A stretch of DNA of 64,000 bases from the NCBI RefSeq assembly GCF_017316305.2, contig NZ_CP147250.1:124001-188000 (forward strand), given 5' to 3'. The notes under the pieces are model-generated. The model had not been told where the DNA came from. It made no database searches and saw only the letters and a list, made by a program, of their open reading frames with translations. Of this stretch, positions 26,998-39,692 are shown piece after piece; within the stretch, counting starts at the first letter, position 1; the number at the start of each line of letters is the position of its first letter. The translations under genes and the position numbers were made by a program. The stretch is from Enterococcus sp. DIV1094 (GTDB taxonomy: Bacteria > Bacillota > Bacilli > Lactobacillales > Enterococcaceae).

Positions 26998-27429
26998 TTA
27001 TGCAGTAAAATCTAAGACCATCTCATATTCACCTATTTTTTCTATTCCCATGAATAAATCGTACTCGATCATGACTTTGCCAGCGGTTGGTCGATCTTTT
27101 AGACTGACGTGTAATTCCTTCGTGAATGTGTCGACTTGAATCATTCCGTAAGGGGTCCGATAATGAGTCTCCAGGCGTTCACGATAGGCAAATTTCAAAC
27201 GCATACGCATTTCACCAGCACGGATCAATTGAACGTGCCCATCTGGCATGATCTTGATTGTGACAGGAATCTCTTCCTGTCCTTCTTGGATCTCTTTATA
27301 GCGTATGTATAAGGTATCGCCAATTTTGACCATCTGTCCTTTCAGATCAAAATAAAAATCTTGTTGTTCTCCTTGTTGTTTCACCTTCGTACGTAATTGT
27401 ATCGAAATCGGTAATCCAGATCGTTCCAT
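26998..27429 (-). CDS. DUF1934 (YwiB-like) beta-barrel protein
   Basis: The protein has 143 residues. The pattern ISIQLRTKVKQQGEQQDFYFDLKGQ, KIMPDGHVQLIRAGEMRMRLKF and YRTPYGMIQVDTFTKEL is typical of the DUF1934/YwiB calycin-like family, often encoded near rpoE in Firmicutes. There is no signal peptide. I chose the ATG at 27429, eight bases after AAAGGAG; upstream in-frame codons lack a ribosome site. The molecular role of the family is not established. Confidence 0.85.
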   Translation of the reverse strand: MERSGLPISIQLRTKVKQQGEQQDFYFDLKGQMVKIGDTLYIRYKEIQEGQEEIPVTIKIMPDGHVQLIRAGEMRMRLKFAYRERLETHYRTPYGMIQVDTFTKELHVSLKDRPTAGKVMIEYDLFMGIEKIGEYEMVLDFTA

Positions 27430-27683
27430 TAGACATTCTCCTTTTCTCATAGCTACATTGTTCCCACTTTCCATTGATTTGTCAACCGACAGGTCTAAAG
27501 AGCGGATAACTTTTTTCCTCTCTTCTTTAATAATTTGGAGTATAATGAAGGAAGTGGGCGTGATACTCCTATTGTATTATAACGATTTGGTGGCTGTGAC
27601 ATGAGCCTCTCGTCACACCTAAGTTCAAATAAAAGATAGGTAAAGCACCCGTTCTCAAACAGATTTAACTAGGAGCTGAGTAC

Positions 27684-28517
27684 ATGACATCCATCATTTT
27701 GGATCAAGAAGTCTACCACACAAATGATTTTTCTCCGTTTGCTTTAACGGATATTTTAACAGAGAATTCAAAAAAAAAGCAACAAACTTTTCTACATTTT
27801 TGGCAATATCAACAGACAGTTATTCTTGGTATGAAAGATACTCGGACACCCTTTTTAGCTGATGGGATAAAGGCTATCCAACATGCGGGATTTACTCCAG
27901 TGATCCGCAATGCCGGTGGACTTGGCATCATTTCGGATCAAGGAATCTTGAATATCTCATTGATTTTCCCGCAAGAGGATGAGAATAAGATCTCGATCGA
28001 TGAAGGCTACGAAAAGATGCTCGCTCTGACTCGCCAAGCTTTTCCTGTTTACGCCGACAAAATAGAAGCCTATGAAATCAAAGAGTCCTACTGTCCAGGT
28101 ACGTATGACCTTAGTATCGATGGTAAAAAATTTGCCGGGATTGCCCAACGTCGCATTAAAAACGGGATTTCAGTCATGATGTACCTTAGCGTGAATGGTG
28201 ACCAAGAAAGACGTGGCGAATTGATGCGGCAATTTTATCAACAAGCGTTGAAAGAACAATTTGGTACGGATGGCTACCCTGCCGTGAGACCAACCAGTAT
28301 GGCGACATTAGAAGAGTTATTCGCTACGTCATTGACGATCGTGCAAGTAAAAGAGTCATTTATCAAGGCATTTGATACAATGTATCCAACAAGTATTTCG
28401 ATGGACTCTGACGCTTGGCAAAAAGCCAATGTCTCACCCGATGAGTGGCAAGTACAAATCGAACGTATGAACCAACGAAATGCACTAAAGGAGGTGGCTT
28501 ATGACAACACCTTATAA
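27684..28517 (+). CDS. lipL: octanoyl-[GcvH]:protein N-octanoyltransferase
   Basis: The protein has 277 residues in the BPL/LplA/LipB fold. RNAGGLGIISDQGILNISL forms the lipoyl pocket, and ESYCPGTYDLSIDGKKFAGIAQRR contains the cysteine and lysine expected for LipL-type amidotransferases, not ATP-using ligases. It moves octanoyl or lipoyl groups from GcvH to E2 subunits. The end overlaps the dNTPase gene by 17 bases. The leader from about 27540 has a hairpin (GTGAC/GTCAC near 27597-27619) of unknown meaning. Confidence 0.85.
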   Translation: MTSIILDQEVYHTNDFSPFALTDILTENSKKKQQTFLHFWQYQQTVILGMKDTRTPFLADGIKAIQHAGFTPVIRNAGGLGIISDQGILNISLIFPQEDENKISIDEGYEKMLALTRQAFPVYADKIEAYEIKESYCPGTYDLSIDGKKFAGIAQRRIKNGISVMMYLSVNGDQERRGELMRQFYQQALKEQFGTDGYPAVRPTSMATLEELFATSLTIVQVKESFIKAFDTMYPTSISMDSDAWQKANVSPDEWQVQIERMNQRNALKEVAYDNTL

Positions 28518-29871
28518 ATATAAAATGTTACCGATGGAAAAAGTGTTTAGAGATCCTGTGCATAACTATATCCATGTGCAGCATCAAGTAATTTTAGATT
28601 TGATCAATTCTAAAGAAGTCCAACGATTACGGCGGATCAAACAACTCGGTACTTCGTCATTTACTTTTCATGGCGCAGAACATAGTCGTTTTACTCATTC
28701 GTTGGGTGTATACGAAATCTCTCGTCGCATCTGTGATATTTTTTCAAGAAATTTCTCCATTGAAAAAATCGGTCCTTCTGGTTGGGATGATCGGGAACGT
28801 TTAGTCACATTATGTGCCGCCTTACTCCACGATATTGGTCACGGACCTTATTCACATACATTTGAACATATTTTCCAAACCAATCATGAAGCAATCACTG
28901 TTGAGATCATCACTTCGCCAGAAACCGAAGTCTACCAGATTTTGAATCGTGTCGAAGAAGGCTTCCCTGAAAAAGTGGCTAGCGTGATCCAAAAAACCTA
29001 TCCAAATCCACAAGTCGTCCAAATGATCTCTAGTCAGATCGACGCTGATCGCATGGATTACCTTTTACGTGATGCCTACTTTACCGGTACGGAATATGGG
29101 ACATTCGATTTAACGAGGATCTTGCGTGTGATTCGCCCCTATCAAGGAGGCATCGCCTTTTCTATGAATGGGATGCATGCGGTAGAAGATTATATCGTCA
29201 GTCGTTATCAAATGTACGTCCAAGTGTATTTCCATCCCGTTTCACGTGGCATGGAAGTTGTGTTAGAGCATCTATTGCATCGCGCCCATGAACTTTATCA
29301 TCAAGAAGATGATAGCTTTGCACGACATTCACAGCTCCTTCTACCATTTTTAGATGGTACCTTTAGTTTAGAGGAATATCTCAAGCTAGATGATGGGGTG
29401 TTGAATACTTGTTTCACGCAATGGACGGACTCGTCTGATCCGATCCTCAGTGATTTAGCCAAACGTTTTTTGAATCGTAAACCATTGAAATCCGCGATGT
29501 TTTCTGGTGATCGTCAGTCGCCATTGATTGCTGAACTGACTTCTTTAGTTGAAAAAGTGGGCTACAATCCTAACTATTATACGGCGATCAATTCCAGTTA
29601 TGATCTTCCTTATGACTTTTATCGTCCTGAAGAAGGCAGACATCGAACACAAATCGAAATCTTGCGAAATGACGGAACTTTGGTAGAATTATCAGAGGTC
29701 AGTCAATTAGTTGCTGCATTAGCAGGGCAAGAACAAGGAGATGAACGTTTCTTCTTTCCAAAAGAAATGGTTGATCCTTCCTTGCGTAATCACTATGATC
29801 TTTTTGACGAAACCTATCAAGAATTTGCGCGTCATATCCATAATGGCGCATTGATTGAAGAAATAAACTAA
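28501..29871 (+). CDS. HD-domain dNTP triphosphohydrolase (EF1143-like)
   Basis: The protein has 456 residues. The HD superfamily metal site is visible: HSRFTHSLG, then ALLHDIGHGPYSHTFEH, then DADRMDYLLRD. The sequence closely follows the E. faecalis EF1143 protein, a tetrameric dNTPase, and B. subtilis YwfO. It removes triphosphate from deoxynucleotides. It starts inside lipL with AAGGAGGTGG as ribosome site and is followed 14 bases later by the HAD phosphatase, so the three form an operon. Confidence 0.92.
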   Translation: MTTPYKYKMLPMEKVFRDPVHNYIHVQHQVILDLINSKEVQRLRRIKQLGTSSFTFHGAEHSRFTHSLGVYEISRRICDIFSRNFSIEKIGPSGWDDRERLVTLCAALLHDIGHGPYSHTFEHIFQTNHEAITVEIITSPETEVYQILNRVEEGFPEKVASVIQKTYPNPQVVQMISSQIDADRMDYLLRDAYFTGTEYGTFDLTRILRVIRPYQGGIAFSMNGMHAVEDYIVSRYQMYVQVYFHPVSRGMEVVLEHLLHRAHELYHQEDDSFARHSQLLLPFLDGTFSLEEYLKLDDGVLNTCFTQWTDSSDPILSDLAKRFLNRKPLKSAMFSGDRQSPLIAELTSLVEKVGYNPNYYTAINSSYDLPYDFYRPEEGRHRTQIEILRNDGTLVELSEVSQLVAALAGQEQGDERFFFPKEMVDPSLRNHYDLFDETYQEFARHIHNGALIEEIN

Positions 29872-29885
29872 CTAAGGAGAACATT

Positions 29886-30695
29886 ATGTCTATCAAATTA
29901 GTCGCTATCGATATCGATGGCACCCTTTTAAATGAAAAAAGAGAAATCACACAAGAAGTCAAAGAAGCAATTGCAAGCGCTGTGGAAAAAAACGTGGCGA
30001 TCGTCCTATGTACAGGTCGACCTCTTCCAGGTGTCAAAAATCAATTGAATGAATTAGGATTATACCAAGATAATGATTATGTGATCACTTATAATGGAGC
30101 TTTGGTCCAACAAACAAAATCAGGTAAGATCATCGCTCGTCATGGCTTAACTTACGAAGATTTCTTAGAGATCGAAGTGATGGCAAGACGTGTAGGCAGT
30201 CATTTACATTCCATCGATGATCAAACGATCTATACTACAAATCGTGACATCAGCCCTTACACTGTCCATGAAGCATTTTTAGTCAATATGCCGTTGAAAT
30301 ATCGGACAGCGGATGAAATGACCCCTGACATGAGTATCGTGAAAATGATGATGATCGACGAGCCAGAGATTTTAGATGCGGCAATCGCTCGTTTACCGCA
30401 AACATTCCGCGAAAAATATACGACTGTCAAGAGTTCCCCTTTCTATTTTGAGATCTTGAACAAAGAGGCAAGTAAAGGAGCGGCTGTTGCTAACTTAGCG
30501 CAACATCTAGGAATCAATCAAGATGAGATCATGGCGATCGGCGATAACGAGAATGATCTGTCGATGATCGAATACGCTGGATTAGGTGTGGCAATGGGAA
30601 ATGCTGTGCCATTGATAAAAGAAGCTGCCAACGTGATCACTGCAACGAACGATGAACACGGTGTTGCCGAAGCAATCAAAAAATATGTCTTATAA
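29886..30695 (+). CDS. Cof-type HAD phosphatase (YidA-like)
   Basis: The protein has 269 residues. It carries the HAD motif I DIDGTLLNE, motif II CTGRP, the cap domain, a lysine in NKEASKGAAV, and motif IV GDNENDLSMIEYAG. It is a cytoplasmic sugar-phosphate or related phosphatase of the Cof/YidA group; the substrate is not predictable. AAGGAG lies before the ATG. It is third in the lipL operon, before a strong terminator. Confidence 0.9.
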   Translation: MSIKLVAIDIDGTLLNEKREITQEVKEAIASAVEKNVAIVLCTGRPLPGVKNQLNELGLYQDNDYVITYNGALVQQTKSGKIIARHGLTYEDFLEIEVMARRVGSHLHSIDDQTIYTTNRDISPYTVHEAFLVNMPLKYRTADEMTPDMSIVKMMMIDEPEILDAAIARLPQTFREKYTTVKSSPFYFEILNKEASKGAAVANLAQHLGINQDEIMAIGDNENDLSMIEYAGLGVAMGNAVPLIKEAANVITATNDEHGVAEAIKKYVL

Positions 30696-30708
30696 GACCA
30701 ATGAATAA

Positions 30709-30763
30709 GAAACAGCTCATTGAGAGGGTCGAAATGCTGACTCTCTGATGAGCTGTTTTTTGC
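30709..30763. terminator. intrinsic terminator of the lipL operon
   Basis: AAACAGCTCAT and ATGAGCTGTTT pair around an internal hairpin, with a T-run on the plus strand and an A-rich start for the opposite one. It separates convergent genes. Confidence 0.85.
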
Positions 30764-30766
30764 TGT

Positions 30767-31207
30767 TCAATTGTTCAGCGCTAGCCATTGCTCGACTGCC
30801 CAACGGTGGCTCCCTCGCTTCAATTTCTCCAAAGCAGTTTCAGGAGTGACCCACCAGATCGATTGATCTGTTTCAATTGGTTCCCCCACCTCCTGCCAGC
30901 TTTTTGCCACGTAAAAATAGCCAGGATTATGATAATATGTTTTTCGATGCTTTGAGTAAAAATACTCTGCGGCTTCGCCTAAATAACAAGCAATCTCCGC
31001 CCTTATCCCCATCTCTTCTAACAATTCACGAGCAATCGCTTCTTCGTTGGTTTCTTCTCCCTCTTTTTCACCTCCAGGTAGAAAAAAGGCACCATTTGGC
31101 GCTTCGATCATTGCGATTTTCTCATGTGATTCGACAATGATATACGCTGCATAACGGTCTTGGTAGTTTGCAGACTCGTCTTTTTCGCCAAACATTGGTT
31201 TTTCCAT
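30767..31207 (-). CDS. Nudix hydrolase
   Basis: The protein has 146 residues. The Nudix box is complete: G then E at the expected spacings in GGEKEGEETNEEAIARELLE followed by EMGI. It hydrolyses a nucleoside diphosphate linked to another group. The N-terminal ESANYQDRYAAYIIV strand and the C-terminal W-rich end (WWVTPETAL) are typical of the 8-oxo-dGTPase-like members. The substrate is unknown. It is a single gene, convergent with the HAD phosphatase. Confidence 0.88.
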   Translation of the reverse strand: MEKPMFGEKDESANYQDRYAAYIIVESHEKIAMIEAPNGAFFLPGGEKEGEETNEEAIARELLEEMGIRAEIACYLGEAAEYFYSKHRKTYYHNPGYFYVAKSWQEVGEPIETDQSIWWVTPETALEKLKRGSHRWAVEQWLALNN

Positions 31208-31341
31208 AGGTTATATCCTCTCATCTTTTTCTTTCTATTCTACATGAGAGTTTTCTCATAAACAAGCACAAACCCATATTGTACATGTATTTTTTGATAT
31301 GATAAATAGGAAAAGGTAGAAACAGAAAGGAAGATTTATTT

Positions 31342-31716
31342 ATGAAAATGGCTCATACTTGCGTACGTGTAAAAGATCTTGATGCTTCTTTAGAATTTTA
31401 TCAAAAAGCATTTGGTTTTGAAGAAAGTCGCCGTCGTGATTTTCCAGAAAACAAATTCACACTGGTTTACTTGACTTTACCAGGAGATGATTACGAATTA
31501 GAGTTGACTTACAACTATGACCATGAAGGATACGACTTAGGAAACGGCTATGGTCATATCGCTATTTCAGCGGATGACTTGGAAGCACTTCATGAAAAAC
31601 ATCAAGCAGAAGGCTTTAACGTGACTGACTTGAAAGGACTTCCTGGAACTGCTCCTTCTTATTACTTCGTTGTCGATCCTGATGGCTATAAGATCGAAGT
31701 AATCCGTACAAAATAA
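31342..31716 (+). CDS. gloA: lactoylglutathione lyase (glyoxalase I)
   Basis: The protein has 124 residues. It is a VOC fold with two betaalphabetabetabeta halves. The metal ligands are His5 (AHTCVRV), Glu in LELTYNYD, His in GYGHIAIS and Glu in GYKIEVIR, all present. It converts the methylglyoxal-thiol adduct to lactoyl-thiol. AAAGGAAG lies before the ATG. It ends in a terminator shared with ktrB. Confidence 0.92.
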   Translation: MKMAHTCVRVKDLDASLEFYQKAFGFEESRRRDFPENKFTLVYLTLPGDDYELELTYNYDHEGYDLGNGYGHIAISADDLEALHEKHQAEGFNVTDLKGLPGTAPSYYFVVDPDGYKIEVIRTK

Positions 31717-31724
31717 AACGTTGC

Positions 31725-31777
31725 AAAAAAGCAGAGGAAGCTTACACGTTGTGTTTGCTTCTTCTGCTTTTATTTTT
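31725..31777. terminator. intrinsic terminator between gloA and ktrB
   Basis: AAAAGCAGAGGAAGC pairs with TGCTTCTTCTGCTTTT, with T-rich tail on the plus strand and A-run on the other side. Confidence 0.8.
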
Positions 31778-31789
31778 GATCAGTCACAG

Positions 31790-33181
31790 TTACCCGATCA
31801 GTACACTTTCTTCTGGATATTTATATTTTGCTTCTGTTCGATTTCCTTTGACAAGTAAAGAGAAAAAGACAGTCAAAATGCCTACACGTCCAATATACAT
31901 CAATGACATGATGATCAGTTTTCCGATTTCTGTCAGGTCGGGTGTCAGTCCCATCGTCAAACCGACTGTTCCAAATGCTGAGAACACTTCAAAAGCGATG
32001 TATTCGATGCCTGAAGTCTCTGGGATCGTCTCCGTCACAGACAAAACCATTATCGCTAACATACATAAAGATAATGTGATGAAGAATAACGTTAATGCCC
32101 GAAGCACTGCTGCTGGACGAATCGTTCGTCCAAAAGCTTCTGCTCTTGTTTTTCCTTTAAACGTCGCGTGCATTTGAATCACTAAGATACCTAACGTGGT
32201 GGTTTTTAGTCCGCCCGCTGTTGAACCTGATGTTCCACCGATATACATCAAGATCATCGTCAGCATCAATCCTGCATGACTCATTTGTAAATAGTCGATC
32301 GAATAGTAACCGGCTGTTCTTGGTGTGACACTCATGAAGAACGTATTCGCTAAACGTTCCAGATAAGTACCTTCAACTAGATGGATGCCATTTCGTTCTG
32401 TAAAGAAAAAGACAACAAAACCGCCCACTAATAACACGCCAGTCACGATCAATGCGATTTTTGAGTGCAAGGTGATTTTTTTCACCTTATGATAGCTGAG
32501 TAAATCACGCCAGACAATAAAGCCTAACCCGCCAGCAATGATCAACGCAGAAACCACCATTAGTAAATAGACGTTTGGCTGATCATCAGCCAAGCTATTA
32601 CCTAATAAGTCAAAACCTGCATTACAAAAACTCGACACCGCATGAAAGATACTGAACCAAATCCCCTTCGCCCAGCCGTAGGACGGTACAAACGTGAAAC
32701 TCAAGGCAAAAGCACCCAGCGCTTGGATCACCAGCGCAAATTTCAAGATATAAAGCATCAAACTCATCACGCCAGACATGATTTCAAGGTTCAGAGCTTC
32801 TTTTAATAAGATCCGCATACTAAAACTGACTTTTTTCTTAGCTACTGCAAAGAAAATAATAGGGATCATCATAAAGCCTAAACCACCGATCTCAATCAAG
32901 ATCATGATCAAAAACTGCCCTGCTTCGTTCCAATGTGCCGCCGTGTTCAAAGTGGTCAACCCAGTGACACAAACAGCTGAAGTTGCGGTAAACAATGCGT
33001 CGATGTAATTGGTCGCTTCACCGCTCTTACTGAAAAAAGGCAAAGAAAGTAAGCTGCCACCAACCAAAATCAAAAGAAAAAAGCCAACAGCGATCAATTG
33101 GACTGGTGACAGTTGTTTTGTGAACTTCTGTTTAATTCGAATCACTCCTCTAAGGGTACTAACCCTCTTCGTAAAGAACAT
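31790..33181 (-). CDS. ntpJ: TrkH/KtrB-type K+ uptake subunit (NtpJ)
   Basis: The protein has 463 residues with about eight to ten helices arranged as four M1-P-M2 repeats. Visible selectivity-filter regions are SAVCVTGLT, SSFCNAGFDL, VTPRTAGY and SAFGTVGLTMGL, each with the conserved glycine. It is the membrane channel of a Na+-stimulated K+ uptake system. In E. hirae the same gene ends the ntp operon. Here a separate promoter lies upstream, and the gene is 298 bases away from ntpD. The start at 33181 has a weak ribosome site; the sequence AGAGGAG 38 bases inside suggests the real start could be later. Confidence 0.9.
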   Translation of the reverse strand: MFFTKRVSTLRGVIRIKQKFTKQLSPVQLIAVGFFLLILVGGSLLSLPFFSKSGEATNYIDALFTATSAVCVTGLTTLNTAAHWNEAGQFLIMILIEIGGLGFMMIPIIFFAVAKKKVSFSMRILLKEALNLEIMSGVMSLMLYILKFALVIQALGAFALSFTFVPSYGWAKGIWFSIFHAVSSFCNAGFDLLGNSLADDQPNVYLLMVVSALIIAGGLGFIVWRDLLSYHKVKKITLHSKIALIVTGVLLVGGFVVFFFTERNGIHLVEGTYLERLANTFFMSVTPRTAGYYSIDYLQMSHAGLMLTMILMYIGGTSGSTAGGLKTTTLGILVIQMHATFKGKTRAEAFGRTIRPAAVLRALTLFFITLSLCMLAIMVLSVTETIPETSGIEYIAFEVFSAFGTVGLTMGLTPDLTEIGKLIIMSLMYIGRVGILTVFFSLLVKGNRTEAKYKYPEESVLIG

Positions 33182-33248
33182 AGAAAAGCAGCTATATTCC
33201 CACAGATATAAAAAGAAATCTATTGATAACTCCCTATTTTTATTCTTT

Positions 33249-33277
33249 ATCTTACCCTGTTTTTGTTATTCTGGCAA
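33249..33277 (-). promoter_or_regulatory. sigma-A promoter for ktrB/ntpJ
   Basis: TTGCCA (33272-33277) and TAAGAT (33249-33254), with a 17-base spacer, lie 70 bases before the ntpJ start. This allows expression independent of the V-ATPase operon. Confidence 0.65.
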
Positions 33278-33479
33278 AGAATTTGAGACTTTTACATCCC
33301 TTCTATCGCTTCGTTTGCTTTCAGTAATTTTCAACCAACGAGGGAAAAACAAAAATACAAAATAAGAAAAAACTCCTATTGAAGTAAGCCATAAACGTCA
33401 AAACAGAAAAAATATTTTAGCGTCTACAACTTATTCTTCGGAGTTTCGTACGATCGAACGATAAAATGATTGGGACTAT

Positions 33480-34115
33480 TTAATCATCGTTCCCCATATT
33501 TTTTACTTTGATCAAACGAGTCACTTCCGCTCGTTCATTTTCTTCTAACTTCATTTTGATATAATAGATCGTTTCTTCCAGTTGCGGGATCGTCATGTAC
33601 TCTAATGCATTGACTCTTCGACGTGTTTTTTCGATTTCACCAGCCATCAATTGACAGGTCTTCTCGATTTCCGTCAACTCAAGCAGCTTAGGAAGAAATG
33701 AGGTGAAACGATCGATCGAACGATCTAATTCCGCATTTGAATTCAAATAGCCATATTCTACAGGTGCTTCGCCTAACTGTTCGTCGTATTCAAAATTCAT
33801 GATTGGGACTTTGACGCTCATGATGTTTTTTTCGATCACAGATAACTCGACATTTTCTGCTGGCAAGACAAACAATTCATCAATGAATGCTTCAGGCAAT
33901 GAAGCTTTCGCAAGGACAAAATCGCTCATAGCTGCGGTCATTTCTTTTTCTACTGTTTGGCGCAATTCATTGTTTTTGCGAATCAGCAAGATGAATTGAC
34001 GCATCAATTCATCTTGCTTATCTTTTAACAGTTTGTGCCCTCTCGTCGCGGTCGTCAATTGTTTTTTGAGTCGTGTCAATTCCATCCGTGTCGGATTAAC
34101 ATTTAATCGAACCAT
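33480..34115 (-). CDS. ntpD: V-type Na+-ATPase subunit D
   Basis: The protein has 211 residues, mostly long helices that form the central rotor shaft. The start [19 protein letters not shown] and the ending helices with AVEYGYLNS and [19 protein letters not shown] are typical. It rotates inside the A3B3 ring and joins NtpG. The ATG at 34115 with AAGGAG at ten bases is preferred; longer readings overlap the ntpB end. It is the last ATPase subunit gene before ktrB. Confidence 0.95.
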   Translation of the reverse strand: MVRLNVNPTRMELTRLKKQLTTATRGHKLLKDKQDELMRQFILLIRKNNELRQTVEKEMTAAMSDFVLAKASLPEAFIDELFVLPAENVELSVIEKNIMSVKVPIMNFEYDEQLGEAPVEYGYLNSNAELDRSIDRFTSFLPKLLELTEIEKTCQLMAGEIEKTRRRVNALEYMTIPQLEETIYYIKMKLEENERAEVTRLIKVKNMGNDD

Positions 34116-34122
34116 CTGACAC

Positions 34123-37273
<3,151 letters not shown>

Positions 37274-37293
37274 TGCACTATCTCCTTTACATT

Positions 37294-37605
37294 CTATAAG
37301 ATATTTTGTCCAACTGCTTTTTCCACACTCTTTTGGATCTCTGCCACACCGATCCCCATTGTTCCTTGATGGCTAGGGATAAGGACGATTGCGGGTGTCA
37401 TCGATTCTTTGTAACGTTCAATCGTTTCAGGTGTCAATGTTGCCGCTTGTTCGGTCACATAAATGACACCATACGAGTTTTTTGCCATTCGTTCGATGGC
37501 GCTCCTCACATCTTGTGGTTCTGTCGCATATTGCACATCAAATCCAAATAATTTAAATGGTAAAACAGAATCTTTGTCGCCAACGACACCGATTTTATGC
37601 GTCAT
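37294..37605 (-). CDS. ntpG: V-type ATPase subunit F/NtpG
   Basis: The protein has 103 residues. The pattern [18 protein letters not shown] and [16 protein letters not shown] is that of the small rotor-cap subunit, which binds NtpD. It overlaps the ntpC end by 11 bases and is followed by ntpA after 20 bases. Confidence 0.95.
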   Translation of the reverse strand: MTHKIGVVGDKDSVLPFKLFGFDVQYATEPQDVRSAIERMAKNSYGVIYVTEQAATLTPETIERYKESMTPAIVLIPSHQGTMGIGVAEIQKSVEKAVGQNIL

Positions 37606-38581
37606 AGACTTGTCTCACCCTTTCTCTGATCGTTTCATTATCGAACTGATTTTTTTTGCCGATCACTAATAGCCGAAGATTTTTGCTCTCGATTTCTTTT
37701 GCATTCAAGAAAGCAAGTAAAGGCAACGGACCAAAAGCTTGCGTCTGTGCTGCTTGATAAAGTGAGGACAAGTAGTTGTCTTTGATTTGTTCAAGTTGCA
37801 CAAAATCTAATTCACCTTCACGGACAGCTGGCTCAATCAATTCACGATAATCCGTTGTTTGTAAAAAGGATAGGTACGCCTCGAGATCACTTTTGACAAA
37901 AGTTAAAAACGCTTCTTTCGGAATGCTTCCTGAACTTGATAGTACTGCCGTCATAAACCCGCTCGAACGTTGCTGTAAGATGCCTCGTGCCATCGTTGTG
38001 ATATTGGTCAAATCGATAAATGCGATGATTTCTTCCAGCAATTCCGGATAGCCGAGTTTCTCTCCAAGACGGCGTTGTTCCGTCAAGAAATAGCGGTCAT
38101 AGATGACATCGATCCCTTGTAGTACCGATGATTCTTCACAATATTCATGGACTTCACGAATACTGTCCAACAACTGCGGTGGCAATTCTGTAGAAGTTTG
38201 TGTATGGATCGCCTGCTTCAATGTTTCGCAAGAATAAAACCCATCATTACGATAGAGATGATCCAAATTTTTGCCAGTCATCTCCGCTTTGGTCAAGACT
38301 TTTAAATTATGGAACGTATAGCGCATCGTATAGACCCATACGACTTCGGGTTCTGGTGCTGATTCTTTCAACCAAGTAAATAATTTAGCTGATTCTGCTA
38401 ACAGATTTGCCTCAAAATCGCGTTCAAAGCCTTCATAGATGTAAGGATGGTAAATCGTTGTTTTTAAAATCTCCCCTAGTGCTTCCAATGACTTTGCTTG
38501 AATCATGCGTTCGAAGTCTTCTTTTGATAAGAGTTCTAACTCTCTTCCACGAATCAAGGGATTTAATTCATGATATTCCAT
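37595..38581 (-). CDS. ntpC: V-type ATPase subunit C (d-like)
   Basis: The protein has 328 residues, all helical. It links the rotor shaft to the membrane ring. The [22 protein letters not shown] start, [15 protein letters not shown], and the ending [19 protein letters not shown] are typical. It begins 14 bases after ntpE stops. It is slightly shorter than some homologs but complete. Confidence 0.95.
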   Translation of the reverse strand: MEYHELNPLIRGRELELLSKEDFERMIQAKSLEALGEILKTTIYHPYIYEGFERDFEANLLAESAKLFTWLKESAPEPEVVWVYTMRYTFHNLKVLTKAEMTGKNLDHLYRNDGFYSCETLKQAIHTQTSTELPPQLLDSIREVHEYCEESSVLQGIDVIYDRYFLTEQRRLGEKLGYPELLEEIIAFIDLTNITTMARGILQQRSSGFMTAVLSSSGSIPKEAFLTFVKSDLEAYLSFLQTTDYRELIEPAVREGELDFVQLEQIKDNYLSSLYQAAQTQAFGPLPLLAFLNAKEIESKNLRLLVIGKKNQFDNETIRERVRQVYDA

Positions 38582-38595
38582 TCAACGATCCCTCC

Positions 38596-39180
38596 TTACT
38601 CGAATAGTTGTTTCGCAATCTCAAAGCGCATTTGTTCTTGCACTTCTTGAACCAGATCACTGTAGATAAAATTGTATTGGACACCTTGATCATCGATCAA
38701 AAATCCCGCTTCTTTTGCAATCGTTCGTTCACCCAAGTGCAAGGTGAAGGGCAAGATTTGATTCCACGTTTCCAACACTTCATTTGTTAGAATGGCAGCA
38801 GACTTTTCTCCAGCAAATAAGGAAACATCGCCAGACAAAGATAATGTCTGCACCATCTCGAACATGAAAGAAAGTTGGTCTTCTACTGACCAGTTTTCTA
38901 ATTCTTGCCGAGCTTCAGTAAACAAGCGATGTAAAAACTCTTGTTTTTCATTAAGTGTCGCTTGACGTACTTCGACCTGTTGGCGATTTCTTAATTGACG
39001 ATAATTTTTTTCGATTTCTTCAAGTTCTCTCGCTTTTGATTTTTCGTATTCTGCTTCTAAACGCGCACGTTCGCTTGTTACTTGCTGATCGATTTTTTCA
39101 CGCTCTGCTTTTTCAAACGCCGCTCGTTCTGCTTCTGCTGTTTCATTCATTTGCTGAATGATGTTATCAATGGCGTTCAT
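38596..39180 (-). CDS. ntpE: V-type ATPase subunit E
   Basis: The protein has 194 residues. A long N-terminal charged coiled coil (AERAAFEKAEREKIDQQVTS...) is followed by a globular C-terminal domain. With NtpF it forms the peripheral stalk. It sits between ntpK and ntpC. AGGAGG lies before the ATG. Confidence 0.95.
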   Translation of the reverse strand: MNAIDNIIQQMNETAEAERAAFEKAEREKIDQQVTSERARLEAEYEKSKARELEEIEKNYRQLRNRQQVEVRQATLNEKQEFLHRLFTEARQELENWSVEDQLSFMFEMVQTLSLSGDVSLFAGEKSAAILTNEVLETWNQILPFTLHLGERTIAKEAGFLIDDQGVQYNFIYSDLVQEVQEQMRFEIAKQLFE

Positions 39181-39196
39181 TTATTTTCCTCCTCGT

Positions 39197-39670
<474 letters not shown>

Positions 39671-39692
39671 TTAAATTTCCTCCAACTTTTTT

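Noticed and set aside
33009..33365. Plus-strand frame of 118 codons over the ktrB start
   Set aside because: It is antisense to a clear KtrB gene and its promoter, with no supporting features.
33321..33392. 23-codon hydrophobic frame as ntpH
   Set aside because: It is too short, with no ribosome site, and similarity to NtpH cannot be judged.
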